Shown here in pieces: positions 43,872 to 54,773 of a stretch of DNA of 64,000 nucleotides (the stretch's first letter is position 1; every line of letters begins with the position of its first letter). The translations under genes and the position numbers were made by a program. The notes beneath the pieces were generated by a model, which saw nothing but the letters and a program-made list of their open reading frames with translations, made no database searches and was not told the origin of the DNA. Source of the stretch: Azoarcus sp. (GTDB lineage Bacteria; Pseudomonadota; Gammaproteobacteria; Burkholderiales; Rhodocyclaceae). Location of the stretch: assembly GCA_030604735.1 (NCBI GenBank), contig JAUVVG010000016.1:1-64000 (forward strand). Reading direction: 5' to 3'.

Positions 43872-46739
43872 ATGCGGCGTACAGAAGTGATTGAGCTTGA
43901 TAATCCGGGCGTCTCTGTTCACAGTGAAAGGATGTCTCCGCTGACATCACAACTCCCGCTCGAGACTCAGACGCAGTTGCTTGCACTGGTCGATGGGCTC
44001 GTCTCCGAGTTCAGACAAGGCCGACATATTGTCGCTACGCTGGATACTTCGTTGGAGAAGGATTTGGGCCTGGACAGCCTGGCCAGGGTCGAACTGCTGG
44101 CGCGTGTCGAGCAGCGGTTCGGCGTGTCACTGCCTTCCGGCCTGATCGATTCCGCCCAAAGCCCGCGCGACATTCTGAACGCACTGGCCGAAGACAGGGG
44201 CGAGGTGGCGGCCCCGGGCGAGATGACGCCTTCGCTTCCGGGCGCGATATCCGATGGTCTGCCGAGCCAGGCGTCGACCTTGGTCGAGGTCCTCGATTGG
44301 CACTGTGCCCATCACCCGGACCGCGATCATGTGGTCTTTTATCTGAACGAGCATCAAACCGAAAAACTGAGCTACGGTGGACTCCATGAGGCGGCTGCGC
44401 GGATCGCGCGTGGCTTGGCTGAACAGGGTGTCAAGCCAGGCCAGTGCGTCGCGATGATGCTGCCTTCAGGGCTGGATTTCTTTCGCTGTTTCATGGGAAT
44501 ACTTTACGCCGGCGCGATTCCGGTACCGATGTATCCCCCTGCGCGCGCCAACCAGATCGAGGAACACCTCAAGCGTCAGGCCGGCATCCTGCGCAATTGT
44601 GCCGCCCCGGTGCTGGTCACATTCGAGCAGGTACGCGCGCTGATGAAGGCCTTGTCGGGTCTGTCTCCCGACCTGAAGACCCTGACGACGGTGGACAAGC
44701 TGGCCGCGGCCGGAGCAGGTGCCGCGTTACGGGTCGATCCTGGCGATCTGGCGCTGGTGCAATACACCTCCGGCTCGACCGGTGCGCCCAAAGGCGTCAG
44801 CCTCACCCATCGCAATCTACTCGCCAACATACGCGCCTGGGGTGAGGTCGCGGCGCTCGATTCGAGCGACGTCTGCGTAAGCTGGTTGCCGCTCTACCAT
44901 GACATGGGTTTGATCGGCACCTGGATGGGCAGCCTTTATCATGCGGTGCCGCTGGTCCTGATGTCGCCGCTCGACTTTCTCGCGCATCCCGAGCGCTGGC
45001 TAAGAGCCATTCACCGCCATCGCGGCACCGTGTCCGCCGCGCCGAATTTCGCCTTCGAATTGTGTGTCAAGCGACTGGCCGGAAGCCGTCTCGAGGGTCT
45101 GGACCTGTCTTCGTGGCGGCTCGCAGCCAACGGCGCCGAACCGGTCAGTGCCGATACGCTGGCGCGTTTCGCCGAGACGTTCGCGCCTTACGGGCTACGC
45201 GCGACGATCCTGGCGCCGGTGTATGGGCTCGCCGAATGCTCGGTGGGGCTGGCGGTCCCGCCCATGGAGCGGGGGGTGCGTGTCGACCGGGTCAAGCGCG
45301 ATGAATTCGGGCTTGATGGCAGGGCGGATCCGGTGCGGGAAGGCGACCCTGGCGAGCAGGCCGTGTTGAGTTTCGTGGCCTGTGGTCCGCCCTTGCCCGG
45401 ACATCAGGTCAGGATAGTCGGCGACGATGGTCGCATTCTGCCGGAGCGGCAGGTCGGACAACTCGAGTTTCGCGGCCCGTCGGCGACCTGTGGCTATTTC
45501 CGCAACCCGGAGGCCGATCTCGACTTGTTCGACGGCGACTGGCTGCGCAGTGGCGACTATGCCTATCTGGCCGATGGCGAGATCTTCATTACCGGTCGCG
45601 CCAAGGACATGATTATCCGCGGCGGGCGCAACTTCTACCCCTATGACCTCGAGTTCGCGGTCGGATCGCTAGCCGGGGTGCGCAAGGGTTGCGTGGCGGC
45701 GTTTGGTGTCATCGACTCGATGAAAGGGCAGGAGAAACTGGTCGTGGTGGCGGAAACCCGCGAGCGCGACCCGGCGGTGCGCGAACGCATAGCGCGCGAG
45801 ATCCTGTCGGTTGCGGCCGACACGCTGGGGTTGCCGCCTGACGAGATCGTCCTGACCGTGCCGAATGCGGTGCTGAAAACCTCCAGCGGCAAGATACGGC
45901 GCGCAGCCATTCGCGATGCCTATCTCGCGGGTAGCCTGGAAGTACAACCGGATTCCACGTTCCGGCAGGCCTGGCGGCTGTATCGTGACGGTTTCGCGGG
46001 ACATCTGGGCAAGGCGGCGAGCGCCGTGCTCCATCGGGTTTATGGTTTGTGGACCTGGTCGTGGTTCGCATTGCTGTTGATGCCGGCGGTGATCGCGATC
46101 CTGACGATGCCGACCCTGAGCGGACGATGGACTCTGTGTCACAAACTCGCACGGGCCTTCGTGAAGCTGGCGGGCTGCAGGCTGGACGTGAAGGGCGATA
46201 CACGGGTACTGCAAAAGCCCTGTATCGTTGTCGCCAACCACGCAAGTTATATAGACGGCTTCGTGCTCGCCGCCGCGTTTGCTCACCCGGTTCGTTTTGT
46301 CGCCAAGGGCGAGTTCGCGCGCAGCCCGATCCTGCACCGCCTGTTCTCGCGAATGGAGGCGCAGTTCGTCGAACGATTCGAGTCGAGCAAGGGTGTCGAA
46401 GATGTGGAGAAACTGACTGCGCTCGCACGAGGCGGGCCGCCGTTGCTGTTCTTCGCCGAAGGGACCTTCACCGCTCAGCCCGGTCTGCGCCCGTTTCGCC
46501 TCGGTGCGTTCAGGGTTGCGGTCGATGCCGGTGTGCCGGTCGTTCCAGTCAGTCTTGCCGGCACCCGGGACGTGTTGCGTGATGGAAGCTGGTGGCCACG
46601 TGCCGGGTCGATAGTGGTGACCGTCGGTGATACCGTTTTCGCGCAAGGCAGTGACTGGCGCGAGATTGTCGCCTTGCGTGACCGGTCGCGAGCGGCGATC
46701 CTGGAACATTGTGGCGAACCTCCAATCGATCATTTCTAA
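43872..46739 (+). CDS. ACP / fatty acyl-AMP ligase / PlsC acyltransferase fusion
   Basis: A 955-residue three-module lipid enzyme. An acyl carrier domain (about 36-110) has DLGLDSLARV with the phosphopantetheine Ser69. A fatty acyl-AMP ligase domain (about 140-690) shows YTSGSTGAPKGV (298-309), VYGLAECSV and GRAKDMIIRGGRN. A membrane segment (about 727-747) is followed by a PlsC-type acyltransferase with NHASYID (789-795) and the unusual FAEGTF in place of FPEGTR. The enzyme could activate a fatty acid, load it on its own carrier and transfer it to a lipid acceptor. ATG 43932 is an alternative start. The acceptor is unknown. Confidence 0.85.
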   Translation: MRRTEVIELDNPGVSVHSERMSPLTSQLPLETQTQLLALVDGLVSEFRQGRHIVATLDTSLEKDLGLDSLARVELLARVEQRFGVSLPSGLIDSAQSPRDILNALAEDRGEVAAPGEMTPSLPGAISDGLPSQASTLVEVLDWHCAHHPDRDHVVFYLNEHQTEKLSYGGLHEAAARIARGLAEQGVKPGQCVAMMLPSGLDFFRCFMGILYAGAIPVPMYPPARANQIEEHLKRQAGILRNCAAPVLVTFEQVRALMKALSGLSPDLKTLTTVDKLAAAGAGAALRVDPGDLALVQYTSGSTGAPKGVSLTHRNLLANIRAWGEVAALDSSDVCVSWLPLYHDMGLIGTWMGSLYHAVPLVLMSPLDFLAHPERWLRAIHRHRGTVSAAPNFAFELCVKRLAGSRLEGLDLSSWRLAANGAEPVSADTLARFAETFAPYGLRATILAPVYGLAECSVGLAVPPMERGVRVDRVKRDEFGLDGRADPVREGDPGEQAVLSFVACGPPLPGHQVRIVGDDGRILPERQVGQLEFRGPSATCGYFRNPEADLDLFDGDWLRSGDYAYLADGEIFITGRAKDMIIRGGRNFYPYDLEFAVGSLAGVRKGCVAAFGVIDSMKGQEKLVVVAETRERDPAVRERIAREILSVAADTLGLPPDEIVLTVPNAVLKTSSGKIRRAAIRDAYLAGSLEVQPDSTFRQAWRLYRDGFAGHLGKAASAVLHRVYGLWTWSWFALLLMPAVIAILTMPTLSGRWTLCHKLARAFVKLAGCRLDVKGDTRVLQKPCIVVANHASYIDGFVLAAAFAHPVRFVAKGEFARSPILHRLFSRMEAQFVERFESSKGVEDVEKLTALARGGPPLLFFAEGTFTAQPGLRPFRLGAFRVAVDAGVPVVPVSLAGTRDVLRDGSWWPRAGSIVVTVGDTVFAQGSDWREIVALRDRSRAAILEHCGEPPIDHF

Positions 46740-46764
46740 ACTGTTTCAAGGAGCGCGTTTCGAC

Positions 46765-48946
<2,182 letters not shown>

Positions 48947-48963
48947 TCGAAATGAGCGCCAGG

Positions 48964-48994
48964 AAAAATCCCCGCCTCACGCGGGGATTTTTTT
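48964..48994. terminator. Bidirectional terminator between gdhA and the MarR gene
   Basis: ATCCCCGC (48968-48975) and GCGGGGAT (48981-48988) enclose a 5-base loop, with A residues on the left and seven T residues on the right. It terminates gdhA on the plus strand, and the marR stop lies at its edge. Confidence 0.85.
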
Positions 48995-49502
48995 AGACCT
49001 TGATCAGATGCGACTTGAGTTTGCCGAGCAGTTCGAACAGTTGCAACTTCTCGTCGTGATCGATCCCGGCAAACAACTCGACCACCCATTTTTCATGTAA
49101 AGCGGCCATCTTCTTGAAATGCCGCTTGCCGGCGGCGGTCAGCAAGACAGTGTAGACGCGTCGGTCGCGCGGATCCTCGCGACGCTCGACCAGGCCTTCC
49201 TCGACCAGCTTGTCGGTGAGGCCGGTGACATTGCCTCCGGTCACCATCAGCCGTTTGGACAGTTCACGCATCTTGAGGCCCTTGGGGTGTCTGTCCAACT
49301 GGGCCATCAGATCGAAACGGGGGAGGGTGCAGTCGAATCCCTGCCTGAGCCGGGTGCGCAATCCCGATTCGACGATGTTGGTGCAGGCGAGTATGCGCAG
49401 CCACAAGCGCAAGGCTTCATGGTCATCCGCGGTTGCACGGGTCTCATGATCTACGATGACTCGAGTTTCGGATTCGGCCTGATCGGGGTGCAGGATGCTC
49501 AT
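48993..49502 (-). CDS. MarR-family transcriptional regulator
   Basis: A 169-residue winged-helix repressor. The recognition part is LKMRELSKRLMVTGGNVTGLTDKLVEEGLVERREDPRDRRVYTVLLTAAG, a typical MarR HTH and wing. It is divergent from kynB-kynU across a 390-bp gap, so it probably controls those kynurenine genes in response to an aromatic ligand. The gap contains a TTGAGATCTCAA palindrome that could be its operator. It could alternatively act on other targets such as the ect genes, but no evidence supports that. Confidence 0.88.
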   Translation of the reverse strand: MSILHPDQAESETRVIVDHETRATADDHEALRLWLRILACTNIVESGLRTRLRQGFDCTLPRFDLMAQLDRHPKGLKMRELSKRLMVTGGNVTGLTDKLVEEGLVERREDPRDRRVYTVLLTAAGKRHFKKMAALHEKWVVELFAGIDHDEKLQLFELLGKLKSHLIKV

Positions 49503-49894
49503 GATTCACGCATTCCGTGTAGTCGTTCTTATATGCCGCCATCCTGCAACTTTAGTATCGTACGGACACTTTATCCAGGTCGATTTTTGAGATCTCAACT
49601 TTGAGGCCACAAGCCGCGGTGTTGCGCAGGATCGATTCGTACCATCGGCCTCGTCGGCCGCCGATGGCGGGCGCGGCCACGTAGTAAAGGAAATGGAACC
49701 GTTCGTCTTGAAGTGAAACGAGCAGGACTGTCACAATGTGAGAAGAATAGGTGTTCGATTCGACTCACACAGTCTGGAGAACCAGGTGGGCTCACGTGCT
49801 AGGCGCGGTCAGGGATTGAGGGATGGCAAGCCTTATCGGGCGGGGTCGAGAGGGTCCGGGCCGTGTGTCATTGTCGACAGGCTGTCGATCGAAC
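49503..49894. promoter_or_regulatory. Divergent marR/kynB control region with palindrome
   Basis: This 392-bp gap carries no convincing gene. It contains the perfect 12-bp palindrome TTGAGATCTCAA at 49587-49598, a size and sequence type common among MarR operators, and GC-rich hairpins near 49650-49675. No strong sigma70 promoter can be pointed out with confidence. Confidence 0.4.
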
Positions 49895-50548
49895 ATGGCT
49901 GAGCGGCAAAATGGGCTGATCGACATCAGTCCGGCCATTCATCCTGCCTTGCCGGTCTGGCCCGGTGACGCGCCGGTGGAATTCGAACGCACCTGGACGA
50001 TTGAACCGGGCTGTCCGGTCAATGTTTCCAAGGTCGGCTTCTCTACCCACACCGGTGCGCATGTGGATGCGCCGTTTCATTTCGACCCGGAGGGCGAGAC
50101 CATCGATCAGGTCGCGCTCGAGACCTATGTCGGGCCGTGCCGGGTCATTCATGTGGTCGGGGCGCGCGGCGTGATCATGCCCGACCAGGTCGTATCGCGG
50201 CTCGGGTGCTGTCCGCCACGGGTGTTGTTCCGTACCTACGCCGCGGCCCCGGTCGATCGCTGGGACAGGGATTTCTGTGCGATCGCCCCGGACACGATCG
50301 ATCTGCTCGCCAGCTGTGGCGTGCGGCTGGTCGGACTGGATACGCCCTCGCTGGATCCGGAAAGTTCTAAGACCATGGACGCGCACCTGGCGGTGTGCCG
50401 CCACCGCATGGTGATTCTCGAAGGTCTGGTTCTCGACCTTGTACCCGAAGGCGATTACGAACTGATCGCCCTGCCACTCAAACTTGCCGGGCTGGATGCC
50501 TCACCCGTCCGGGCCGTGCTGCGACCCCTGGAGAGCCCCGGATCATGA
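49895..50548 (+). CDS. kynB: Kynurenine formamidase
   Basis: A 217-residue cyclase-family metal-dependent hydrolase that converts N-formylkynurenine to kynurenine in tryptophan degradation. [37 protein letters not shown] with the His/Asp metal ligands, and [16 protein letters not shown] are the family motifs. ATG 49895 gives normal length; the longer frame to 49823 is rejected. It overlaps kynU by 4 bp. The dioxygenase gene kynA is not in the window. Confidence 0.93.
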   Translation: MAERQNGLIDISPAIHPALPVWPGDAPVEFERTWTIEPGCPVNVSKVGFSTHTGAHVDAPFHFDPEGETIDQVALETYVGPCRVIHVVGARGVIMPDQVVSRLGCCPPRVLFRTYAAAPVDRWDRDFCAIAPDTIDLLASCGVRLVGLDTPSLDPESSKTMDAHLAVCRHRMVILEGLVLDLVPEGDYELIALPLKLAGLDASPVRAVLRPLESPGS

Positions 50549-51789
50549 CGATGACCCGAAACGACTGTCTCGCACGCGATGCGAATGACCCGCTGGCCGC
50601 CTTCAGGTCGCGCTTCGCGCTACCCCAAGGCGTGATCTATCTCGATGGCAACTCCCTCGGTGCGCGCCCGGTCGCAGTGGCCGCAAGGCTGAGTCGGGCG
50701 GTCGAGCAGGAGTGGGGCGAGGACCTCATCCGAAGCTGGAACAGCGCCGACTGGATCGGCCTGCCGACCCGTGTCGGAGACAAGATCGGTCGTCTGATCG
50801 GCGCTCATCCGGGCGAGACCGTGGTCGCCGACTCGACCTCGGTCAACCTCTTCAAGGTGCTCGCAGTCGCCCTTGGTCTGCGCCCCGGGCGCAGGCGGAT
50901 CGTCTCGCAACGTGACAACTTTCCGACCGACCTCTATATGGCGCAGGGGCTGGCCGCCTTTCTCGGCCAGGGCCACGAAGTGGTCATGTTGCCGGACGAT
51001 CCGGATGCGGACGCGGTGGTCGCGGCGCTCGATGGCGAAACCGCGGTGCTGATGCTCACCCATGTCAATTACCGGACCGGACGCATTCATGACATGGCGC
51101 GGCTGACCGCTGCCGCCCATGCGGCCGGCGCAGTCGTGATCTGGGACCTCGCCCATTCGGCAGGGGCGCTTCCAGTCGATCTGAACGCAGCCGAGGCCGA
51201 CTTCGCGGTCGGTTGCGGTTACAAGTATCTCAATGGCGGGCCCGGCGCACCGGCCTTCGTCTGGGTCGCCGCGCGTCATCAGCAGTCCGTCGTCCAGCCG
51301 CTGTCGGGCTGGATGGGGCATGCCGCACCGTTCGCGTTCGAGGCCGAGTACACCCCTGCTGGCGGGATTTCGCGCTATCTGTGCGGCACCCCGTCGGTGC
51401 TGGCGACGACCGCGCTCGAGTGCGCGGTCGACCTCCTGCTGGAGGCGGACATGGAGACGATTCGCGACAAATCGCTCGCCTTGACCGGACTTTTCATCGA
51501 GCGGGTCGAGGCGTGCTGCCCGCAATTGACACTCGCCAGCCCGCGCGATCCGGCGATCCGGGGTTCGCAGGTGAGCTTTCACCATGCGCAGGGTTATGCG
51601 CTGATGCAGGCCTTGATCGCGCGCGGGGTGATAGGCGACTTTCGCGCGCCGGACATCGTCCGCTTCGGCTTCACGCCGCTCTACACAAGCTACCGCGAGG
51701 TCTGGGATGCGGTCGAGATCCTGTCGGAGCTGCTCGAGAGCGGCGCCTGGGACCGGCCCGAGTTCCATGCCCGGGCGGCGGTCACCTGA
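50545..51789 (+). CDS. kynU: Kynureninase
   Basis: A 414-residue PLP enzyme that cleaves kynurenine to anthranilate and alanine. [14 protein letters not shown] at the N-terminus, [28 protein letters not shown] and [15 protein letters not shown] with the PLP lysine are all present. It is coupled to kynB by an ATGA overlap. The pair suggests tryptophan catabolism through anthranilate, or supply of anthranilate for quinolone-type compounds. Confidence 0.95.
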   Translation: MTMTRNDCLARDANDPLAAFRSRFALPQGVIYLDGNSLGARPVAVAARLSRAVEQEWGEDLIRSWNSADWIGLPTRVGDKIGRLIGAHPGETVVADSTSVNLFKVLAVALGLRPGRRRIVSQRDNFPTDLYMAQGLAAFLGQGHEVVMLPDDPDADAVVAALDGETAVLMLTHVNYRTGRIHDMARLTAAAHAAGAVVIWDLAHSAGALPVDLNAAEADFAVGCGYKYLNGGPGAPAFVWVAARHQQSVVQPLSGWMGHAAPFAFEAEYTPAGGISRYLCGTPSVLATTALECAVDLLLEADMETIRDKSLALTGLFIERVEACCPQLTLASPRDPAIRGSQVSFHHAQGYALMQALIARGVIGDFRAPDIVRFGFTPLYTSYREVWDAVEILSELLESGAWDRPEFHARAAVT

Positions 51790-51836
51790 TGCCGTAGCTA
51801 CGGCCTGCCATGCGCACAGGCGCGGGGCCGCCATGC

Positions 51837-52976
51837 TCAGTCCAGCGTCTCGAGTTCGGTGGCGCGCCAAAGATACCAGGTGGCGATGCTGCGGTATGGC
51901 CGCCAGCGTTCTGCCCGGTGCGCGAGGACCTTGCGCTCAGGTAGGTCCTCCAGTTGGTAGAGTCGCTGAAAACCCTTGCGCACACCGAGGTCGTCAACCG
52001 GCATGACGTCGGGTCTGCCCAGACTGAACATCAGGAACATCTCGGCGGTCCACCGCCCGATGCCACGCAAGGCGCTGAGCCGGGCGATGACCGCCTCGTC
52101 GTCGAGTTCGCGCAAGGCGGCGAGGGTCGGCAACTCGCCACTGCAAGCCTTCTCGGCCAGTTGCCGGATCGCGACAACCTTGGCCCCTGACAGTCCCACC
52201 CCTCGCAGCGTCTCATCGCTTGCGGCGACCACTTCGGGCGCGGAGGGCCACCCATCGCCGGTACCGCATTGCGCGGTGAGCCGACCAAAGATTACCGCAG
52301 CGGCTTTGCCCGAGAGTTGCTGGGAGACCAGTGACTTGGCCAGGATGCCGAACGTATCCGGGCTACGCTCGATGCGCAGCGTGAACTCGCCGGCGCGTCC
52401 GATCAAACGTTTCAGAACCGGATCCGCCCGGCGAAGATGTGCACATGCCCTCGCCGGATCGAAGTCGTAACCACGTTCCAGCGCCAGCAGCCGCAGTTTC
52501 GTGGTCGTGCCACCATGGGCGGAGAAACCACCGATATTGCGGCCGGCGCCGACGACCCGGTGGCAGGGGACGATGATCGCGAACGGATTGCGTCCCAGTG
52601 CCTGCCCGACCGCACGGGCCGCGCCGGGTGAGTCCAGGCGTGTGGCGACTTCGCCGTAAGTCAGGGTGTGACCGGGCGGGATCGACTGGGCGATCCGATA
52701 GACCCGCCGATGAAAGGGTGGATGCCGCTCGAGCGCAAGCGGGATCGAAGCCAGACTGTCGGTCCCGCCGCTCAGCATCCGGTCGACTGCGGCGATCGCC
52801 GCACGGGCGAACACAGGCGGCTCGGCTTCGCGGCATCCGGGATAATCGCGACGAATACGCGCGATCGTGTCCGGTTCGGTCTCTTCCGGTAGCTGCAAGC
52901 CGAGCACCTCGTCGCCATGCCAGATCAGACCACAGCGACCGAGCGGGGTGTCGAACAGGCAGAATCCGGCTTCCAT
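51837..52976 (-). CDS. Ogt-AlkA fusion: alkylguanine transferase plus 3-methyladenine glycosylase
   Basis: A 379-residue fusion of two DNA alkylation repair enzymes. Residues about 1-170 are an O6-alkylguanine-DNA alkyltransferase with PCHRVVG (acceptor Cys138) and the following GGFSAHGG loop. Residues about 183-379 are an HhH-GPD DNA glycosylase of AlkA type, with LSALRGIGRWTAEMFLMF and the catalytic aspartate at PVDDLG (328/329). The two functions act on different lesions from the same chemicals. The frame has no interruption, so it is a true single protein. Confidence 0.92.
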   Translation of the reverse strand: MEAGFCLFDTPLGRCGLIWHGDEVLGLQLPEETEPDTIARIRRDYPGCREAEPPVFARAAIAAVDRMLSGGTDSLASIPLALERHPPFHRRVYRIAQSIPPGHTLTYGEVATRLDSPGAARAVGQALGRNPFAIIVPCHRVVGAGRNIGGFSAHGGTTTKLRLLALERGYDFDPARACAHLRRADPVLKRLIGRAGEFTLRIERSPDTFGILAKSLVSQQLSGKAAAVIFGRLTAQCGTGDGWPSAPEVVAASDETLRGVGLSGAKVVAIRQLAEKACSGELPTLAALRELDDEAVIARLSALRGIGRWTAEMFLMFSLGRPDVMPVDDLGVRKGFQRLYQLEDLPERKVLAHRAERWRPYRSIATWYLWRATELETLD

Positions 52977-52991
52977 CGATGCGGACCAAGC

Positions 52992-54620
52992 TTACAGACG
53001 GAACCGCCGCACGCCTTCCAGTAACTCGGCCGCGACTGAATCGAGTGCGTTGGCCGAGGCGACCGACTGGGCAGTCGCCGAACTGGTTTGTTCGGAGTGG
53101 ACCGCGATTTCTTCGACCCGACGCGCGACTTCCGATGATGCGCTCGCCTGTTCGCGAAGCGCGATGTCGAGCTCCGACACGATCTCGGAGACCTTGCGCG
53201 CATGGTCCTGCAGGCGTGCGAAGGTCTCGCCGGTATGTTCGGTCAGGATGCGATTTTCGTCGACCGCGCCGACGCCTTTCTCTATCCCTGCGACCGCCTC
53301 GGCGGTCGAGGACTGGACGCTGGCCACCATCCTGGCGATCTCTTCGGTCGACTGCGCGGTCCGCTCGGACAGCTTGCGTACCTCGTCGGCGACGACCGCA
53401 AATCCACGTCCTGACTCGCCCGCGCGGGCCGCCTCGATCGCCGCGTTCAGTGCCAGGAGGTTGGTCTGTTCCGCGATCTCGCGGATCACCGACACGATAC
53501 GGGAGATCTGTTCGGACTGCGCTTCCAGACTGGAGATCTGACGCGCGGCCTCGCTGACCACGACGCTCATCTCGCCAATGCCCCGCACGAGCTTGTCCAC
53601 CGTGACCTGACCCTCGCGTGCTTCCTTGTCCGAGTCCGCGGCAAATCGGGCTGCATCGCTGCTGCGGTCCGACACATGGGTAATCGAGACGGTCAGCTCT
53701 TCGACGTTGGCCGCGATCGCGGACGCCGCGCCACTTTGCACGCATGCGCTTTCATTGACCTGGCCGGCGCTCTCCTTCAGGTCGCGTGCCGAAGTCGCGA
53801 CCTGATCGGCGCTGTGGCGCGTCTGCGAAATCGTCTTGTGCAATGCGGTTTGCATGTCCCCGACCGCTGCGATCAGGGTGCCGAGTTCATCCCGGGACCG
53901 GGCCGGAAGTTGGGCGTTCAGGTTGCCGTCGGCGATGGCCTTGACCGCCGCGACGGTGTCCGCGAGACGCCCTCCGATCCGGCTCGCGATCACGACTGTC
54001 AGGATGATCGCAACCAGGATGCCGATCACGGCCACTATGATGCCGTAGAAGAAGGCCTCTGCCACATTGGCTGCGGTGTGTGCTGTTTCATCCAGGATTT
54101 GGGTACGGTCATAGGCGATCAAGGCATCGGTGGCGTCGCGCATGGCATTGGCGCGTTCGACCCAGACCGTCTCGACCAGCCGGTTCACCGCATCGGCGTT
54201 GCCTGCCCGACTCTCCACCCGGGCCTGCTCGACCACTTCCGCATAAGCGCGCCCCGCGGTCACGACCGCCTGATGCAGCTGCGCGTTGCGGTCGCTCTTG
54301 ATCAACGGACGGTAGGCCTCGATCGCCTGTATCAGCAAGCCGTCGAGTTGCTCCAACGATTGACCGATACGGTCTCTCTGCTCGCGGGAAGCGGCGAGCA
54401 GGTACTCGAGGCTGCGCACCCGGTAGCGCAGCCGTAGTTGGCTGATTTCAGCCACCTGAGTGATACTTGGCACGTTGACTTCGTCCAGTCGCGTGATCTG
54501 ATCATCTATCTGTTTTAGATTCAACAGCGCGAATGCGAGGGCCGCGGCCAGGATCAGGCCGGTCAGCCCCGAGAGCAGGAACAGTTTGGCCTTCATGCTG
54601 AGATTGTCTAGCGTGTTCAT
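52992..54620 (-). CDS. Methyl-accepting chemotaxis protein with four-helix-bundle sensor
   Basis: A 542-residue chemoreceptor. A membrane segment (about 11-33) is followed by a helical periplasmic sensor of the 4HB_MCP type (about 35-190), a second membrane segment (about 191-213), HAMP and the signalling coiled coil with [25 protein letters not shown] 54620 has GGAG about 7 bases upstream; the frame to 54671 is rejected. A sigma28-like promoter precedes it. The ligand is unknown. Confidence 0.92.
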   Translation of the reverse strand: MNTLDNLSMKAKLFLLSGLTGLILAAALAFALLNLKQIDDQITRLDEVNVPSITQVAEISQLRLRYRVRSLEYLLAASREQRDRIGQSLEQLDGLLIQAIEAYRPLIKSDRNAQLHQAVVTAGRAYAEVVEQARVESRAGNADAVNRLVETVWVERANAMRDATDALIAYDRTQILDETAHTAANVAEAFFYGIIVAVIGILVAIILTVVIASRIGGRLADTVAAVKAIADGNLNAQLPARSRDELGTLIAAVGDMQTALHKTISQTRHSADQVATSARDLKESAGQVNESACVQSGAASAIAANVEELTVSITHVSDRSSDAARFAADSDKEAREGQVTVDKLVRGIGEMSVVVSEAARQISSLEAQSEQISRIVSVIREIAEQTNLLALNAAIEAARAGESGRGFAVVADEVRKLSERTAQSTEEIARMVASVQSSTAEAVAGIEKGVGAVDENRILTEHTGETFARLQDHARKVSEIVSELDIALREQASASSEVARRVEEIAVHSEQTSSATAQSVASANALDSVAAELLEGVRRFRL

Positions 54621-54686
54621 GGGGGTCTCCACCCGTCTCGATTCGTCGAGTTTAAATTGGTCTAATAGCAAAAGCGCTTGGCAGCC

Positions 54687-54713
54687 CTAACGACAGCCTA
54701 GATTAGAACTTGA
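54687..54713 (-). promoter_or_regulatory. Sigma28-like promoter for the second chemoreceptor
   Basis: On the minus strand TCAAGTTC (complement of 54706-54713) and GTCGTTAG (complement of 54687-54694) are 11 bp apart, the same layout as at 1546-1572. Matches to the consensus are 6/8 and 5/8. Confidence 0.45.
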
Positions 54714-54773
54714 GTATTTCACATCATTTTGATCGGCCTTGGGGCCGTGCCGGATCATTGCCAAGAGGGAAAA

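Noticed and set aside
49552-49734. A 60-codon minus-strand gene in the marR/kynB gap
   Set aside because: No ribosome site, no coupling and no recognisable sequence; it covers the likely operator region.
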